DNA of 64,000 nt. Source: a virus. How positions within the stretch are numbered: the first letter of the stretch is position 1; every line of letters begins with the position of its first letter. The position numbers were made by a program, and so were the translations under genes. The stretch is taken from positions 172,017 to 236,016 of the IMG/VR virus record IMGVR_UViG_3300049043_000112. One strand, 5' to 3'. Below are positions 18,912 to 26,870 of this stretch, one piece after another. The notes beneath the pieces were generated by a model. The model ran no database searches. It was not told the origin of the DNA and saw only the letters and a program-made list of their open reading frames with translations.

Positions 18912-19478
18912 TTATGAATAAGATTTAAGATTTTCTACCAGTGTTTGGAGTTCTTGTAGGGATGCGTCACACTTTAACCAGTTTGCTCTTGATGATACTA
19001 CCCATATATTATCAGGAGTATATCCCTTTCCAGGTTCCTTTTGATCTAAACTTGGATTTCTTGCATCTCTTTTATTATTTGTAGATACAAGAGGTATTCC
19101 AAGCAAAGGACAAGTTTCTGGAATAACAATATCATCTATAGTTATAGTAAAAGGTATTCCCTTTCTTTTTGCTCTATGTTGAGCATTATGAAACATTTTA
19201 TATCTTCTATCGTCTTCTTTGCGAGTTCCTTTCGGTTTTCTTTTAGTTTTGTTAAAAGCAATAGTAGTTTCTTTTCTAACACATCCGCAACTTGTAGTTT
19301 TTCCAGATACAAGACCATATCTTTCACAAATTTTTTGACCTCCACACTCACATTTATTAGTTGTATACACTCTACTTTTACCACTTTTAAAAATAATTTC
19401 TTCTTTTAAGACAGTAAGTTTTCCAAATTTTTGCCCAACCAAAGCACCACAAGGTTTTGATTTACTATTTAATCCCAT
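18912..19478 (-). CDS. Endo VII/HNH-like homing endonuclease candidate next to psbD
   Basis: 188 residues. The N-terminal half has Cys pairs (KCECGGQKIC, TSCGCV), probably a zinc-binding DNA-recognition part. The C-terminal half (CPLLGIPLVS..., SLDQKEPGKGYTPDNIWVVS, RANWLKCDAS) has the layout of the Endo VII beta-beta-alpha-metal fold with D and N residues in the catalytic positions. A free-standing endonuclease of this type, F-CphI, is known beside psbA in cyanophage S-PM2; assignment to that family here is inference from layout and motif. The gene has its own late promoter and sits directly downstream of the psbD terminator. Confidence 0.65.
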   Translation of the reverse strand: MGLNSKSKPCGALVGQKFGKLTVLKEEIIFKSGKSRVYTTNKCECGGQKICERYGLVSGKTTSCGCVRKETTIAFNKTKRKPKGTRKEDDRRYKMFHNAQHRAKRKGIPFTITIDDIVIPETCPLLGIPLVSTNNKRDARNPSLDQKEPGKGYTPDNIWVVSSRANWLKCDASLQELQTLVENLKSYS

Positions 19479-19503
19479 TACCCCAAGTTTGAATACCTAT
19501 TAT

Positions 19504-19511
19504 TATTTATA
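19504..19511 (-). promoter_or_regulatory. T4-type late promoter TATAAATA
   Basis: Exact TATAAATA on the minus strand, 26 bases before the ATG of the Endo VII-like gene. A sigma-70-like TTTACA-17-TAAAAT pair overlaps it. Confidence 0.7.
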
Positions 19512-19540
19512 TTTTATCATACTTTGGGTCTTATGTAAAT

Positions 19541-19567
19541 AAAAAAGACCCCAATAATGAGGTCTTT
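19541..19567 (-). terminator. terminator of psbD
   Basis: Minus strand AAAGACC - TCATTATTG - GGTCTTTTTT: a seven-pair stem and a run of six T, directly after the psbD stop. Confidence 0.75.
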
Positions 19568-19571
19568 ATAA

Positions 19572-20633
19572 TCAAAGAGCATTTCCACGAGGCAATACCT
19601 CTTCTGGAAAAACGAAATTTTCGTGTGGTTGATCTACTGTCGCCATCCACGCTCTTATGCCCTCATTAAGAAGAACATTTTTCGTTGTGAATGTTTCGTA
19701 TTCAGGATCTTCAGCGGCACGAATTTCTTGAGATACAAACTCATAAGCCCTCAAGTTCAAACCCAAACCAATAATGCCAATAGAACTAGTCCAGAGACCC
19801 ATAACGGGAACAAAAAGCATGAAAAAATGTAACCAACGCTTATTAGAAAAAGCAATTCCAAAAATCTGCGACCAGAAGCGGTTTGCAGTAACCATCGAAT
19901 AGGTTTCTTCTTCCTGAGTCGGTTCAAATGCTTTGAACGTATTTGCTTGATCACTGTCTTCAAATAGTGTGTTTTCTACAGTTGCTCCGTGAATCGCACA
20001 GAGCAGTGCTCCTCCCAGTATACCAGCAACTCCCATCATATGGAAGGGGTTGAGTGTCCAGTTGTGGAAACCCTGAAGAAACAGAAGGAACCTGAAGATA
20101 GCAGCAACACCAAACGATGGTGCGAAGAACCAACTGGACTGACCCAGTGGATACATCAGGAACACAGATACAAATACTGCAATAGGACCAGAGAATGCGA
20201 TTGCGTTATAGGGTCTGATACCTACAAGACGAGCAATCTCAAACTGACGAAGCATAAATCCAATCAGACTAAAGGCGCCGTGGAGCGCCACAAAAGTCCA
20301 GAGTCCCCCAAGTTGGAACCACCTGACGATATCCCCTTGAGCCTCAGGACCCCAGAGCAGAAGAAGAGAATGACCCATAGCGTCTGCTGGGGTACTCACC
20401 GCAGATGTTAAAAAATTACAACCTTCCAAATAACTGGAAGCAATACCGTGTGTATACCAACTTGTAACAAATGTCGTTCCAGTCAACCATCCACCAAGAG
20501 CAAGATAAGCAGTTGGAAAAAGCAGCAACCCACTCCATCCAACAAACACAAACCTATCCCTTTTCAACCAATCATCTAATAAATCAAACCAACCTTTTTG
20601 TTGATTTGGTAGTGAAAGTGTAGAAGAAGTCAT
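19572..20633 (-). CDS. psbD: photosystem II D2 protein
   Basis: 353 residues, full length for D2, starting [20 protein letters not shown]. It forms the PSII reaction-centre heterodimer with D1 and holds the QA site. Familiar D2 segments are intact ([40 protein letters not shown]; ending [15 protein letters not shown]), including the five transmembrane helices and His in NPFHMMG. A strong AGGAGGT ribosome site precedes the ATG, and a TTGACC-17-TAAACT promoter is 26-54 bases upstream, so it has its own early-type promoter. It is flanked on both sides by putative homing endonuclease genes. No frameshift seen. Confidence 0.97.
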   Translation of the reverse strand: MTSSTLSLPNQQKGWFDLLDDWLKRDRFVFVGWSGLLLFPTAYLALGGWLTGTTFVTSWYTHGIASSYLEGCNFLTSAVSTPADAMGHSLLLLWGPEAQGDIVRWFQLGGLWTFVALHGAFSLIGFMLRQFEIARLVGIRPYNAIAFSGPIAVFVSVFLMYPLGQSSWFFAPSFGVAAIFRFLLFLQGFHNWTLNPFHMMGVAGILGGALLCAIHGATVENTLFEDSDQANTFKAFEPTQEEETYSMVTANRFWSQIFGIAFSNKRWLHFFMLFVPVMGLWTSSIGIIGLGLNLRAYEFVSQEIRAAEDPEYETFTTKNVLLNEGIRAWMATVDQPHENFVFPEEVLPRGNAL

Positions 20634-20658
20634 AACCTCCTATGTATTTCTCATATTT

Positions 20659-20687
20659 AGTTTACAATACTTTACAAAATAGGTCAA
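20659..20687 (-). promoter_or_regulatory. sigma-70 promoter and strong RBS for psbD
   Basis: Minus strand TTGACC, 17-base spacer, TAAACT, then AGGAGG five bases before the psbD ATG. Located in the gap after the HNH gene, so psbD can be transcribed without it. Confidence 0.7.
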
Positions 20688-20696
20688 TAGGGATTT

Positions 20697-21275
20697 CTAC
20701 TTATTGAACCTTTTATCAATAGGTTTATCTGGATCAAGTCCTTTTGCTTCTCTATATTTTCTCCATCTTTCTTTTGTTGCTTCACTTCTCCTCTTTCTTT
20801 CTTCCTTACTAACATTAGGATTTGAAGACCACCTTTTATTTCCTTCAAGTGATTTACTTATTTTTTTCTTTGTATCCTCACTTAACTTTTTACCAACCAT
20901 ATAAGTGTTACCTTCCAAACTTTTTGATATTTTTGCTTTATGTTCCTCACTTAACTTCATACCAGTTCTAAACTGTCTCAACTTCTCCTTACTCTCTTCT
21001 GTATGTTTTGATTTACCTTTATGAGATTGACTGATTTTCTGTTTGGTTTCTTCTGTATGAATTCTTCCAGTTGGGTCCATCAACAACTTTACAATCTCTT
21101 CTTTACCAATAGTTCCTTCTAAACCTTTCCAAGCACAGTAATCTTTGATATTACCATATTCCTCCCACAACTTTCTGTGTGCCTCTGCGTGTTCTTCCAC
21201 AGTCAGTTCAATAAGATTTGATGGGTCATCACTACCACCCATATGTCTTGGAATAATATGATGTTTATGTTTCAT
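20697..21275 (-). CDS. HNH homing endonuclease with NUMOD3 repeats, between psbA and psbD
   Basis: 192 residues. The N-terminus is an HNH core without zinc cysteines (HHIIPRHMGGSDDPSNLIEL, then EEHAEAHRKLWEEYG). It is followed by several copies of the NUMOD3 DNA-binding motif (THTEETKQKISQSHKGKSK-like; LSEEHKAKISKSLEGN; LSEDTKKKISKSLEGN) and a basic C-terminus. This is the normal domain order of phage HNH homing enzymes, which cut a specific gene and spread by repair. The position between psbA and psbD makes a photosystem gene, or its intron-less allele, the likely target. It has an exact late promoter. Confidence 0.85.
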   Translation of the reverse strand: MKHKHHIIPRHMGGSDDPSNLIELTVEEHAEAHRKLWEEYGNIKDYCAWKGLEGTIGKEEIVKLLMDPTGRIHTEETKQKISQSHKGKSKHTEESKEKLRQFRTGMKLSEEHKAKISKSLEGNTYMVGKKLSEDTKKKISKSLEGNKRWSSNPNVSKEERKRRSEATKERWRKYREAKGLDPDKPIDKRFNK

Positions 21276-21301
21276 TCTTACTGCTGCTGTGTCTACTACA
21301 T

Positions 21302-21309
21302 TATTTATA
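21302..21309 (-). promoter_or_regulatory. T4-type late promoter TATAAATA
   Basis: Exact TATAAATA on the minus strand, 26 bases upstream of the HNH/NUMOD3 start, between that gene and the psbA terminator. A TATAAT box lies a few bases further upstream. Confidence 0.7.
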
Positions 21310-21320
21310 CATTATAGCAT

Positions 21321-21347
21321 AAAAAAAGAGACCCGAAGGTCTCTTTT
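21321..21347 (-). terminator. terminator of psbA
   Basis: GAGACC-CGAA-GGTCTC with a T7 run on the minus strand and T4 on the plus strand: a strong, possibly two-way terminator between psbA and the HNH gene. Confidence 0.85.
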
Positions 21348-21371
21348 AAACAATATTCAGTTTTTACTTTA

Positions 21372-22451
21372 TCAACCGATGGCAGGAGCAGTGAGAGCAA
21401 CAGGAGTGCTTTCAGCGGCAGCAAGGTCCAACGGAAAGTTGTGGGCGTTACGTTCATGCATAACTTCCATCCCCAGTCCAGCACGGTTCAGGACATCAGC
21501 CCAGGTATTGATTACCTTGCCCTGACTATCAACAATAGACTGGTTGAAATTAAAACCATTGAGATTAAAAGCCATGGTGCTCACACCAAGAGCGGTGAAC
21601 CAAATACCGACAACGGGCCACGCCGCTAAAAAGAAGTGCAGCGAACGTGAGTTATTGAAGGAAGCGTATTGAAAAATAAGGCGTCCAAAGTAACCGTGTG
21701 CAGCAACAATGTTGTAGGTCTCTTCTTCTTGACCGAACTTGTAACCATAGTTCTGGGACTCGGACTCAGTGGTTTCACGAACCAGTGAGGAAGTAACCAG
21801 AGAACCGTGCATAGCACTGAACAGAGAACCACCGAAGACACCAGCAACTCCAAGCATGTGGAAGGGGTGCATCAGGATGTTGTGCTCTGCCTGGAACACA
21901 AGCATGTAGTTAAAAGTACCAGAGATACCCAGAGGCATCGCATCAGAGAAAGAACCTTGACCGAAAGGATAGACCAGGAACACTGCACTCGCAGCAGCAA
22001 CAGGTGCGCTATAAGCAACACAGATCCAAGGGCGCATACCCAGACGATAAGAGAGTTCCCACTCACGACCCATGTAGGCGTAGATACCAATCAGGAAGTG
22101 GAACACAACCAGTTGGAAAGGACCACCGTTGTATAGCCACTCATCTAGGGAAGCAGCTTCCCAGATGGGGTAAAAGTGCAGTCCAATAGCATTGGACGAA
22201 GGAATCACAGCACCAGAGATGATGTTGTTTCCGTACATGAGTGAACCAGCAACGGGTTCACGGATGCCATCGATGTCCACAGGAGGAGCAGCGATAAAGG
22301 CAACGATGAAGCAGATGGTAGCAGCAAGCAGGCAGGGAATCATCAGAACGCCGAACCAACCCACATAAAGGCGGTTATCGGTGCTGGTGACCCACTGGCA
22401 AAACTGTTCCCAAGTATTCGATTGTTTTTGACGTGAAAGTGTAGCAGTCAT
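21372..22451 (-). CDS. psbA: photosystem II D1 protein, high-light type (Glu130)
   Basis: 359 residues, full length, with the C-terminal extension removed by CtpA (mature end DLAAAE | [12 protein letters not shown]). Conserved segments include [20 protein letters not shown], holding the non-haem iron and P680 region, and the manganese-cluster ligands in [12 protein letters not shown]. The residue after the conserved Arg in [10 protein letters not shown] is Glu rather than Gln, as in high-light D1 forms of cyanobacteria. Phage D1 replaces fast-turning host D1 and keeps PSII working until lysis. It has its own promoter, a long leader with a hairpin, and a strong terminator, so it is a separate transcription unit. 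No intron is seen. Confidence 0.98.
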   Translation of the reverse strand: MTATLSRQKQSNTWEQFCQWVTSTDNRLYVGWFGVLMIPCLLAATICFIVAFIAAPPVDIDGIREPVAGSLMYGNNIISGAVIPSSNAIGLHFYPIWEAASLDEWLYNGGPFQLVVFHFLIGIYAYMGREWELSYRLGMRPWICVAYSAPVAAASAVFLVYPFGQGSFSDAMPLGISGTFNYMLVFQAEHNILMHPFHMLGVAGVFGGSLFSAMHGSLVTSSLVRETTESESQNYGYKFGQEEETYNIVAAHGYFGRLIFQYASFNNSRSLHFFLAAWPVVGIWFTALGVSTMAFNLNGFNFNQSIVDSQGKVINTWADVLNRAGLGMEVMHERNAHNFPLDLAAAESTPVALTAPAIG

Positions 22452-22502
22452 TTTGATTAAAAGAGTAGTAAGACCATCAGGGAAATGGTGGAGTTACTAT
22501 GC

Positions 22503-22523
22503 TCCCCGCACCCTTAGCGGGGA
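22503..22523 (-). promoter_or_regulatory. hairpin in the psbA 5' leader
   Basis: Minus strand TCCCCGC-TAAGGGT-GCGGGGA: a seven-pair GC-rich stem in the roughly 160-base psbA leader, without a following T run, so not a terminator. Cyanophage psbA leaders are known to carry structured RNA (PhotoRC-type motifs). Membership here is not shown. Confidence 0.5.
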
Positions 22524-22618
22524 TATGAGAGACTGTGTTTAACCTCCCCATAGGTCTCGGTTAGGAAGAGGAACTCGTTACAGAAAGTTAACGTTCCGTA
22601 ACATTTGTTTACCTATTT

Positions 22619-22647
22619 ATCATACTACGGTCTGGTTCTGGTGTCAA
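22619..22647 (-). promoter_or_regulatory. sigma-70 promoter for psbA
   Basis: Minus strand TTGACA, 17-base spacer, TATGAT. GATAAATA, one base off the late consensus, overlaps the -10, so early and late transcription are both possible. The predicted start lies about 160 bases before the ATG. Confidence 0.75.
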
Positions 22648-22808
22648 GCCCTGTATTCTTCTATTTTATCCAAAACTTTATTAAGATACTGATGCGCCAA
22701 CCATTTTGGATTATACCCAGACTTATTCATCCACTCTTTGTCTAGGTCTGCCTTAATTCTAAGAACTTCATACTTCATAATATCTTTAGTCAATTGATTG
22801 CGTGGCAT
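22644..22808 (-). CDS. small hypothetical protein
   Basis: 54 residues starting MPRNQLTKDIMKYEVLRIKA. A longer frame opens at 22883, but its N-terminus would run through the terminator hairpin of the peroxiredoxin gene, so the inner ATG is chosen. Charged and helical (ADLDKEWMNKSGYNPKWLAH), with no membrane segment. Its end lies within the psbA -35 region. Not recognised. Confidence 0.6.
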   Translation of the reverse strand: MPRNQLTKDIMKYEVLRIKADLDKEWMNKSGYNPKWLAHQYLNKVLDKIEEYRA

Positions 22809-22813
22809 AATAC

Positions 22814-22846
22814 AAAAAAACTCTGCCCTATATTTAGAGCAGAGTT
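22814..22846 (-). terminator. terminator of the peroxiredoxin transcript
   Basis: Minus strand AAACTCTGC - TCTAAATATAGG loop - GCAGAGTTTTTTT: a long stem with a T7 run, about 20 bases after the peroxiredoxin stop. Confidence 0.75.
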
Positions 22847-22866
22847 TCATATTATGTCTTATTACT

Positions 22867-23394
22867 TCAAACAGTAGAACCAACTTTTACATTTGCTGAC
22901 ACATACTCTAGAACATTCTCAGGTGTCGATACTTCATATGGGTCTGTGTCCGCATTGTCACGCAAACCCTCTTCCAAGAAGAGTTTCTCGATGACTCCGT
23001 TATCCACGACCGCAGCATAACGCCAAGACCGATCACCGAAACCAAGGTTAGACTTGCTGACAAGCATTCCCATAGAACGTGTGAAGTAAGCATTTCCGTC
23101 TGGAATAAGTTTTACGTTCTCAATGTTCTGGTCCTGTGCCCAGGCATTCATAACAAAACCGTCATTAACAGAGATACAATAAATGTCATCAATACCAAGT
23201 CCAATAAAATCTTGATACTTCTCTTCAAATCCAGGCAACTGATAAGCACTGCAAGTAGGAGTGAATGCACCAGGCAGACTGAAAATAACCACACGCTTAC
23301 CATCAAAGAGATCGGCAACCGTGCGAGTAACAAACTCTCCATTCTCTCTAAAGGTAAATTGAACCTGTGGAACTTGATATCCTTCTCTACGCAT
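22867..23394 (-). CDS. peroxiredoxin (Prx5-like)
   Basis: 175 residues from MRREGYQVPQ. This start is chosen because GGAGGT lies five bases before it, and the longer frame (to 23472) would overlap the hli gene. The peroxidatic site is PGAFTPTCSAYQLPGFEEKY (Cys at about residue 48), the thioredoxin-fold signature of the Prx5/AhpE-like group, which reduces peroxides using glutaredoxin or thioredoxin. Further blocks (DIYCISVNDGFVMNAWAQDQ; RSWRYAAVVDNGVIEKLFLE) fit the family. It probably guards against peroxide from photosynthesis kept running during infection; it sits with hli and ferredoxin. Confidence 0.9.
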   Translation of the reverse strand: MRREGYQVPQVQFTFRENGEFVTRTVADLFDGKRVVIFSLPGAFTPTCSAYQLPGFEEKYQDFIGLGIDDIYCISVNDGFVMNAWAQDQNIENVKLIPDGNAYFTRSMGMLVSKSNLGFGDRSWRYAAVVDNGVIEKLFLEEGLRDNADTDPYEVSTPENVLEYVSANVKVGSTV

Positions 23395-23407
23395 ACTTAC
23401 CTCCATC

Positions 23408-23516
23408 TCACCATACTCCAGGAATGATTTGTCCGGTGGCGGCATAGGAACCCATTGCTGCAATAATCCCAATCATTGCAGACCGAACCGTTAATACGTT
23501 CTGCTCTTTCGTTCAT
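23408..23516 (-). CDS. hli: high-light-inducible protein, frameshifted by one base
   Basis: The frame from 23516 starts [10 protein letters not shown] and then loses sense. Deleting one T in AACGGTTCGGTCTGC (near 23487) gives RSAMIGIIAAMGSYAATGQI followed by IPGVW and a stop at 23408: a 35-residue protein with the chlorophyll-binding helix of HLIPs (motif ExxNGRxAMIGxxA). HLIPs bind chlorophyll and carotenoid and protect photosystems. As written the gene is broken; the clean family match in two frames makes a single-base sequence error the simplest reading. The peroxiredoxin start follows directly. Confidence 0.75.
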
Positions 23517-23788
23517 TGTTTTTCTCCTTGATAAGGGTGTTGTTGTTTAAGTTCGGGGTTTGGTTGTGAGAAAACCATAGGACTTCTGGTTTTATTTTTG
23601 ATCACAATGAAAGCATCATTCTGATAAGTTACTGTTCCAAATGGTTTTGCCCACTTTGGATTTGCATCTGGATGAGTTGCAGTTCCAGTTACTGCTACAC
23701 CACCAATCTCAACAGAGAGTTCATCGTTGGTGTCCCATCCTAGTTTTTCAAGGGCAAGTGCAAACTGCCCAAGCATCCCAGCGGTCAC
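23513..23788 (-). CDS. hypothetical protein downstream of ferredoxin, GTG start
   Basis: About 91 residues ([20 protein letters not shown]...; VSVEIGG-type: [20 protein letters not shown]). The GTG start at 23788 overlaps the ferredoxin stop (GTGA) and has AGAGGA upstream; ATG at 23776 is the alternative. The C-terminus is polar and Gln-rich ([16 protein letters not shown]). No domain recognised. The end overlaps the hli start by four bases (ATGA), so it is part of a tightly coupled ferredoxin-X-hli-peroxiredoxin set. Confidence 0.6.
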   Translation of the reverse strand: MTAGMLGQFALALEKLGWDTNDELSVEIGGVAVTGTATHPDANPKWAKPFGTVTYQNDAFIVIKNKTRSPMVFSQPNPELKQQHPYQGEKQ

Positions 23789-24078
23789 AGATTTTCCTCT
23801 TGTTCGGTGAGGATTACACAGTCGCTGGTAGGGTATGCCACACAGGTAAGCACCCAACCCTCAGCAAGTTGGTCATCATCAAGGAACGATTGCTCCTCGT
23901 TATCTACAGTGCCGCTGATCAATTTACCAGCGCAAGCGGAGCAAGCACCAGCTTTGCACGACGAAGGAAGGTCAACACCTGCCTCTTCTGCTGCTTCAAG
24001 AATGTATTGATCATCAGGACACTGAATAGTAGTCTCAGTACCATCAGGGGATTGAAGGGTAACGCTATAAACAGTCAT
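23785..24078 (-). CDS. petF: plant-type [2Fe-2S] ferredoxin
   Basis: 97 residues, [20 protein letters not shown]. The cluster ligands are [13 protein letters not shown] and the fourth Cys in [13 protein letters not shown], the normal spacing of photosynthetic ferredoxins. It accepts electrons from photosystem I and could feed phage ribonucleotide reductase, bilin reductases or thioredoxin systems. The acidic surface ([19 protein letters not shown]) is typical. The ATG overlaps the stop of the small membrane gene before it (TAATG). Confidence 0.95.
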   Translation of the reverse strand: MTVYSVTLQSPDGTETTIQCPDDQYILEAAEEAGVDLPSSCKAGACSACAGKLISGTVDNEEQSFLDDDQLAEGWVLTCVAYPTSDCVILTEQEENL

Positions 24079-24164
24079 TAGTAAGTTTCGGAAAGTTGAT
24101 TTACGGAGTGTGCCAGTAAAACGAAAAAGGCAACACTAGTAATTGTAAAGATAATTGAAGTCAT
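24078..24164 (-). CDS. tiny membrane protein (28 residues)
   Basis: [20 protein letters not shown] then VNQLSETY: one hydrophobic helix with a short polar tail, the size class of small thylakoid subunits, although it matches none of PsbM, PsbT, PsbI, PetG, PetL or PetN as I know them. Its stop overlaps the ferredoxin ATG, which argues for a real translated gene. It lies nine bases past the hli stop. Confidence 0.5.
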   Translation of the reverse strand: MTSIIFTITSVAFFVLLAHSVNQLSETY

Positions 24165-24173
24165 TGTCAAGTA

Positions 24174-24383
24174 TCAGAAGAGTCCGAAGAAGAGTTTTCC
24201 TGTTGCTGCGTAAGAGATAAAACCAGCCACAATCCCAAGCATAGCCCAGCGACCATTAGCGGATTCGGCGCGTTCAGCATAACTCTTCATCCCATACTTT
24301 TTTGCGTCTTCATCGGAAATATAAACGGGGGGTTCAATTGCCCACATATTCTGTTGTCCACGATCATTAGTCGTAACAGTCAT
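24174..24383 (-). CDS. hli: high-light-inducible protein
   Basis: 69 residues, MTVTTNDRGQQNMWAIEPPV, ending in the HLIP helix (SYAERAESANGRWAMLGIVA, then GFISYAATGKLFFGLF). The ExxNGRxAMxG chlorophyll-binding motif is intact. An open frame joins it to the upstream glycosyltransferase, but a complete sigma-70 promoter lies just before this ATG, so it is annotated as a separate gene. Likely role: photoprotection of photosystems during infection. Confidence 0.9.
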   Translation of the reverse strand: MTVTTNDRGQQNMWAIEPPVYISDEDAKKYGMKSYAERAESANGRWAMLGIVAGFISYAATGKLFFGLF

Positions 24384-24410
24384 TGTAGTTTTGTTAAGAA
24401 ACGTTACATA

Positions 24411-24439
24411 ATTATATAGGAAATATAAAGAGGCGTCAA
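24411..24439 (-). promoter_or_regulatory. sigma-70 promoter for the hli-ferredoxin-peroxiredoxin operon
   Basis: Minus strand TTGACG, 17-base spacer, TATAAT. The -35 lies in the loop of a hairpin (TAAAGGGC-TTGAC-GCCTCTTTA) that may end the sugar operon. The predicted start is about 20 bases before the hli ATG. Confidence 0.8.
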
Positions 24440-24478
24440 GCCCTTTATTGTAAGCATTTATACTTATTTTGTTAGGAT

Positions 24479-25274
24479 TTACTGACTTGGTTGCTGAGAT
24501 GCTTCGGTTACACGTCCCAAATAAGGATTCATAATTCATTAAATCATCAATCTTTATATCAGAACCCTGAAGTTCCCAAAACTGTAAAAGTCCATCGTGA
24601 TTGTTACGATGAAAAGCATCAATGTGTTCTGGGTGAATTGAAGACCCCAAGGCAATGCGATATAAGAATAATGGTATTGAAAAAGTATTACCAGAATTAT
24701 AGATTAAATCATCAGCAACTGCTCTTGGTTTTACGCCTTGATCCAACTTATACTTATCATCACGAATATGAAACTTCAACAACTTTTCTGCGTGATGGCG
24801 AGTAATCATATATGCAGCAGTAGAAAAATCATTTACAAATCTTTTATGAAGTTTTACGTGTAAATCTCCAGTACAAATGATTGCCATTTGAACTACATCA
24901 TAATCATATGGAACTTTTGCAACAAAATCCGCCCAAGTGAAATCCCAATACTTAACTAATTGCAAATCTACATCATCTTCCATAATGACCGCATAAGGAG
25001 AATCTGATGTCTCATACCAGTGCTTAATTGCTTTAAGGTGTGATGTGGTGCAACCTATTTCTCCAGAAGTCATCATTTCTGGATAACGTCCTTTGATAAT
25101 ATCACTCAAGTCATCTTCTCTACCATCATAAGCAGAAATGCGAGTATAGTTTTCAATTTCCCAGTACTTAAACTGCTCCTCCATATACTCACGCCTTTCG
25201 GGTTGCCCATCCAAATTAAGATAATAAATGGGACCAATTCCTTTCAGTTTATAAGCAGATTTATTTTTATCCAT
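24479..25274 (-). CDS. glycosyltransferase family 25-like, probable frameshift near the 3' end
   Basis: Starts MDKNKSAYKLKGIGPIYYLN. GT25 hallmarks: IYYLNLDGQPERREYMEEQF, then EIGCTTSHLKAIKHWYETSD and the acidic VIMEDDVDLQL (nucleotide-sugar and metal site). Such enzymes add sugars in LPS synthesis. The written frame continues through a promoter into hli (366 residues). In the +1 frame after about 24530 the sequence reads NPYLGRVTEASQQPSQ and stops at 24479, just before the terminator-like hairpin. I infer a one-base insertion and a true length near 264 residues. It overlaps the next gene upstream by one base. Confidence 0.75.
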
Positions 25275-26068
25275 TATTCAATAATAATCCAATTTTCGGG
25301 AAGTAAATCTTTTGTGTCTTTATCAGCATTATTTGGACCAAACCATTTAGATGGTGAAATTACCTTATCACTTTCAGATAACCAGGCTCCCCACCAACTA
25401 AATGAACTGTTTGCAATAATATGAGATTTGCAAAAGGTCATCAAACATAAATCAACCTTATTATCATTAGACTCTGATACTAAGAATCTATCATCAGAAA
25501 ATAATGGTTGTTCTTTACACCATTCTGAATCGTCAGAGAATATAATTACTTGACGGTCAGGAAAATGTTCTAATGCTTTTTCATAATAATCTAATTGTAG
25601 ATTAAAATGATTTTGATGATTTGTCAAGTAATCTGTTCTACGAACGTGAAGAGAAACTGGATTATCAAAGTTTTCTGCAATTTCTTTACAAGGTTCTAGA
25701 ATATGAGACTTAAATGTGAAATCTTCTTTGATGCTTTCTTCTATATGTTTAAAGTATTTTTCCGATTGAAAGAACCCCAATAATGAAATATCGTTAGGAC
25801 ATTGATCAAATAATAGTTGATCAAAATGAAAATGCTTTTCATTCGCAATAGGAGCATAACCAACATCAAGATAACGAATATTTTGTTTTGGTAAATTATA
25901 CAATTCAAAAACTTCAAATAGTTGATGACTTCTCCATTCATCATCAAATTTAGAAGGAGGAATACCAAAGTCATATCCCCTACGAGAAGCAATACCTCTT
26001 AAAGAAGCATACTGAAACATTTGATTTCCAAGTCTTCCTAATTGCCCTAAATGATTAAACGCTAGCAT
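25274..26068 (-). CDS. alpha-1,2-fucosyltransferase-like (GT11), copy 1
   Basis: 264 residues. GT11 motifs: GRLGNQMFQYASLRG at the N-terminus, LHVRRTDYL in the middle (donor site of the HxRRxDY type), and IIANSSFSWWGAWLSESDKV near the C-terminus. These enzymes move fucose from GDP-fucose to a glycan. It is one of three related copies in this operon, with clear divergence, so acceptor or donor may differ. The start overlaps the end of the glycosyltransferase at 26055-26870. Confidence 0.9.
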   Translation of the reverse strand: MLAFNHLGQLGRLGNQMFQYASLRGIASRRGYDFGIPPSKFDDEWRSHQLFEVFELYNLPKQNIRYLDVGYAPIANEKHFHFDQLLFDQCPNDISLLGFFQSEKYFKHIEESIKEDFTFKSHILEPCKEIAENFDNPVSLHVRRTDYLTNHQNHFNLQLDYYEKALEHFPDRQVIIFSDDSEWCKEQPLFSDDRFLVSESNDNKVDLCLMTFCKSHIIANSSFSWWGAWLSESDKVISPSKWFGPNNADKDTKDLLPENWIIIE

Positions 26069-26870
26069 CTTGGAACCTCTCTTTCAAATACTCTTGGATA
26101 TTCATATATTTTACTATATTTTCTTTCGGTTGATTGCGAATCCATTGCCATAAGTTATGATTATCCATAAACTTTGGATTATGATAATGAGAGTTATGAG
26201 TTCTTGAATGTTCAAAGTGCCATATCCAATCATTCACACGACCGACACGATATCCAAGAACATTAAATCGAAAATAAAACTCACAGTCTTCTGCACCCCA
26301 AGACAAAAAGTTTTCATTCCACATTCCACCTTTAATGACCTTTTCCCTATCGTAAAACTGAGTCCATCCAATTGTTGATGATTCAGTTCTACATCGTGGT
26401 TGTATGATACTCATATCAAATCCACTTTGAAGAAATGATTGAAAAACTTCTGCAGGATAATCAACTTGATATTGATAAACACCACACCCATAAGGATAAA
26501 TGACATCAAACTGATTTTCTTTAATTAACTGATAAGCGTATTGATGACTTGTAACAGGATAAATGACATCAACATCGTGACTACAAATAACCTTAGTTTT
26601 TGCCATCAAAATAAGGTCATTTAAAATTCTTGTTTTATGAAATAATTGGTCTGTGCTTTCTTCAAAAAAATACTGAAGATTATTGGTACTTACATACTTT
26701 TGAATTTCAGGAAGTGCTCTAAATTTAAAAGTCGCTCTTTCACTGACTTCTTTTATCAGAACTTTTGCTTCTGGAAAATTTTTAAGGAGATAAGTAACTG
26801 AAGTAATAATATTTTTTAATCTATCTTCAGATTCAATTCGCGTAGGAAGAATATAAGTTAAATCATTCAT
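26055..26870 (-). CDS. glycosyltransferase (GT2/GT7C-like)
   Basis: 271 residues, MNDLTYILPTRIESEDRLKN. GT-A fold signs: an N-terminal TYILPTRIESEDRL segment, an acidic triplet SHDVDVIYP (DxD-like), and GGMWNENFLSWGAEDCEFYF, matching the galactosyltransferase C-terminal motif in which a donor sugar is bound. Transfers a sugar to phage- or host-surface glycan; substrate unknown. It overlaps both neighbours (ATGA-type on its upstream side), so it lies inside the operon between two GT11 copies. Confidence 0.8.
   Translation of the reverse strand: MNDLTYILPTRIESEDRLKNIITSVTYLLKNFPEAKVLIKEVSERATFKFRALPEIQKYVSTNNLQYFFEESTDQLFHKTRILNDLILMAKTKVICSHDVDVIYPVTSHQYAYQLIKENQFDVIYPYGCGVYQYQVDYPAEVFQSFLQSGFDMSIIQPRCRTESSTIGWTQFYDREKVIKGGMWNENFLSWGAEDCEFYFRFNVLGYRVGRVNDWIWHFEHSRTHNSHYHNPKFMDNHNLWQWIRNQPKENIVKYMNIQEYLKERFQDASV

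Noticed and set aside
21276-21371. Antisense RNA to psbA like CfrI of phage S-PM2
   Set aside because: The gap holds a two-way terminator and a minus-strand late promoter, but I see no convincing plus-strand promoter; cannot be supported from sequence alone.
21372-22451. Group I intron in psbA
   Set aside because: The D1 frame is continuous and full length, with no insertion.
22644-22883. Longer 79-residue version of the gene at 22644-22808
   Set aside because: The extra N-terminus would be translated through the terminator of the peroxiredoxin unit.
24174-25274. A natural glycosyltransferase-HLI fusion protein
   Set aside because: The junction contains a full promoter and hairpin and a better GT end in the +1 frame; kept as two genes.
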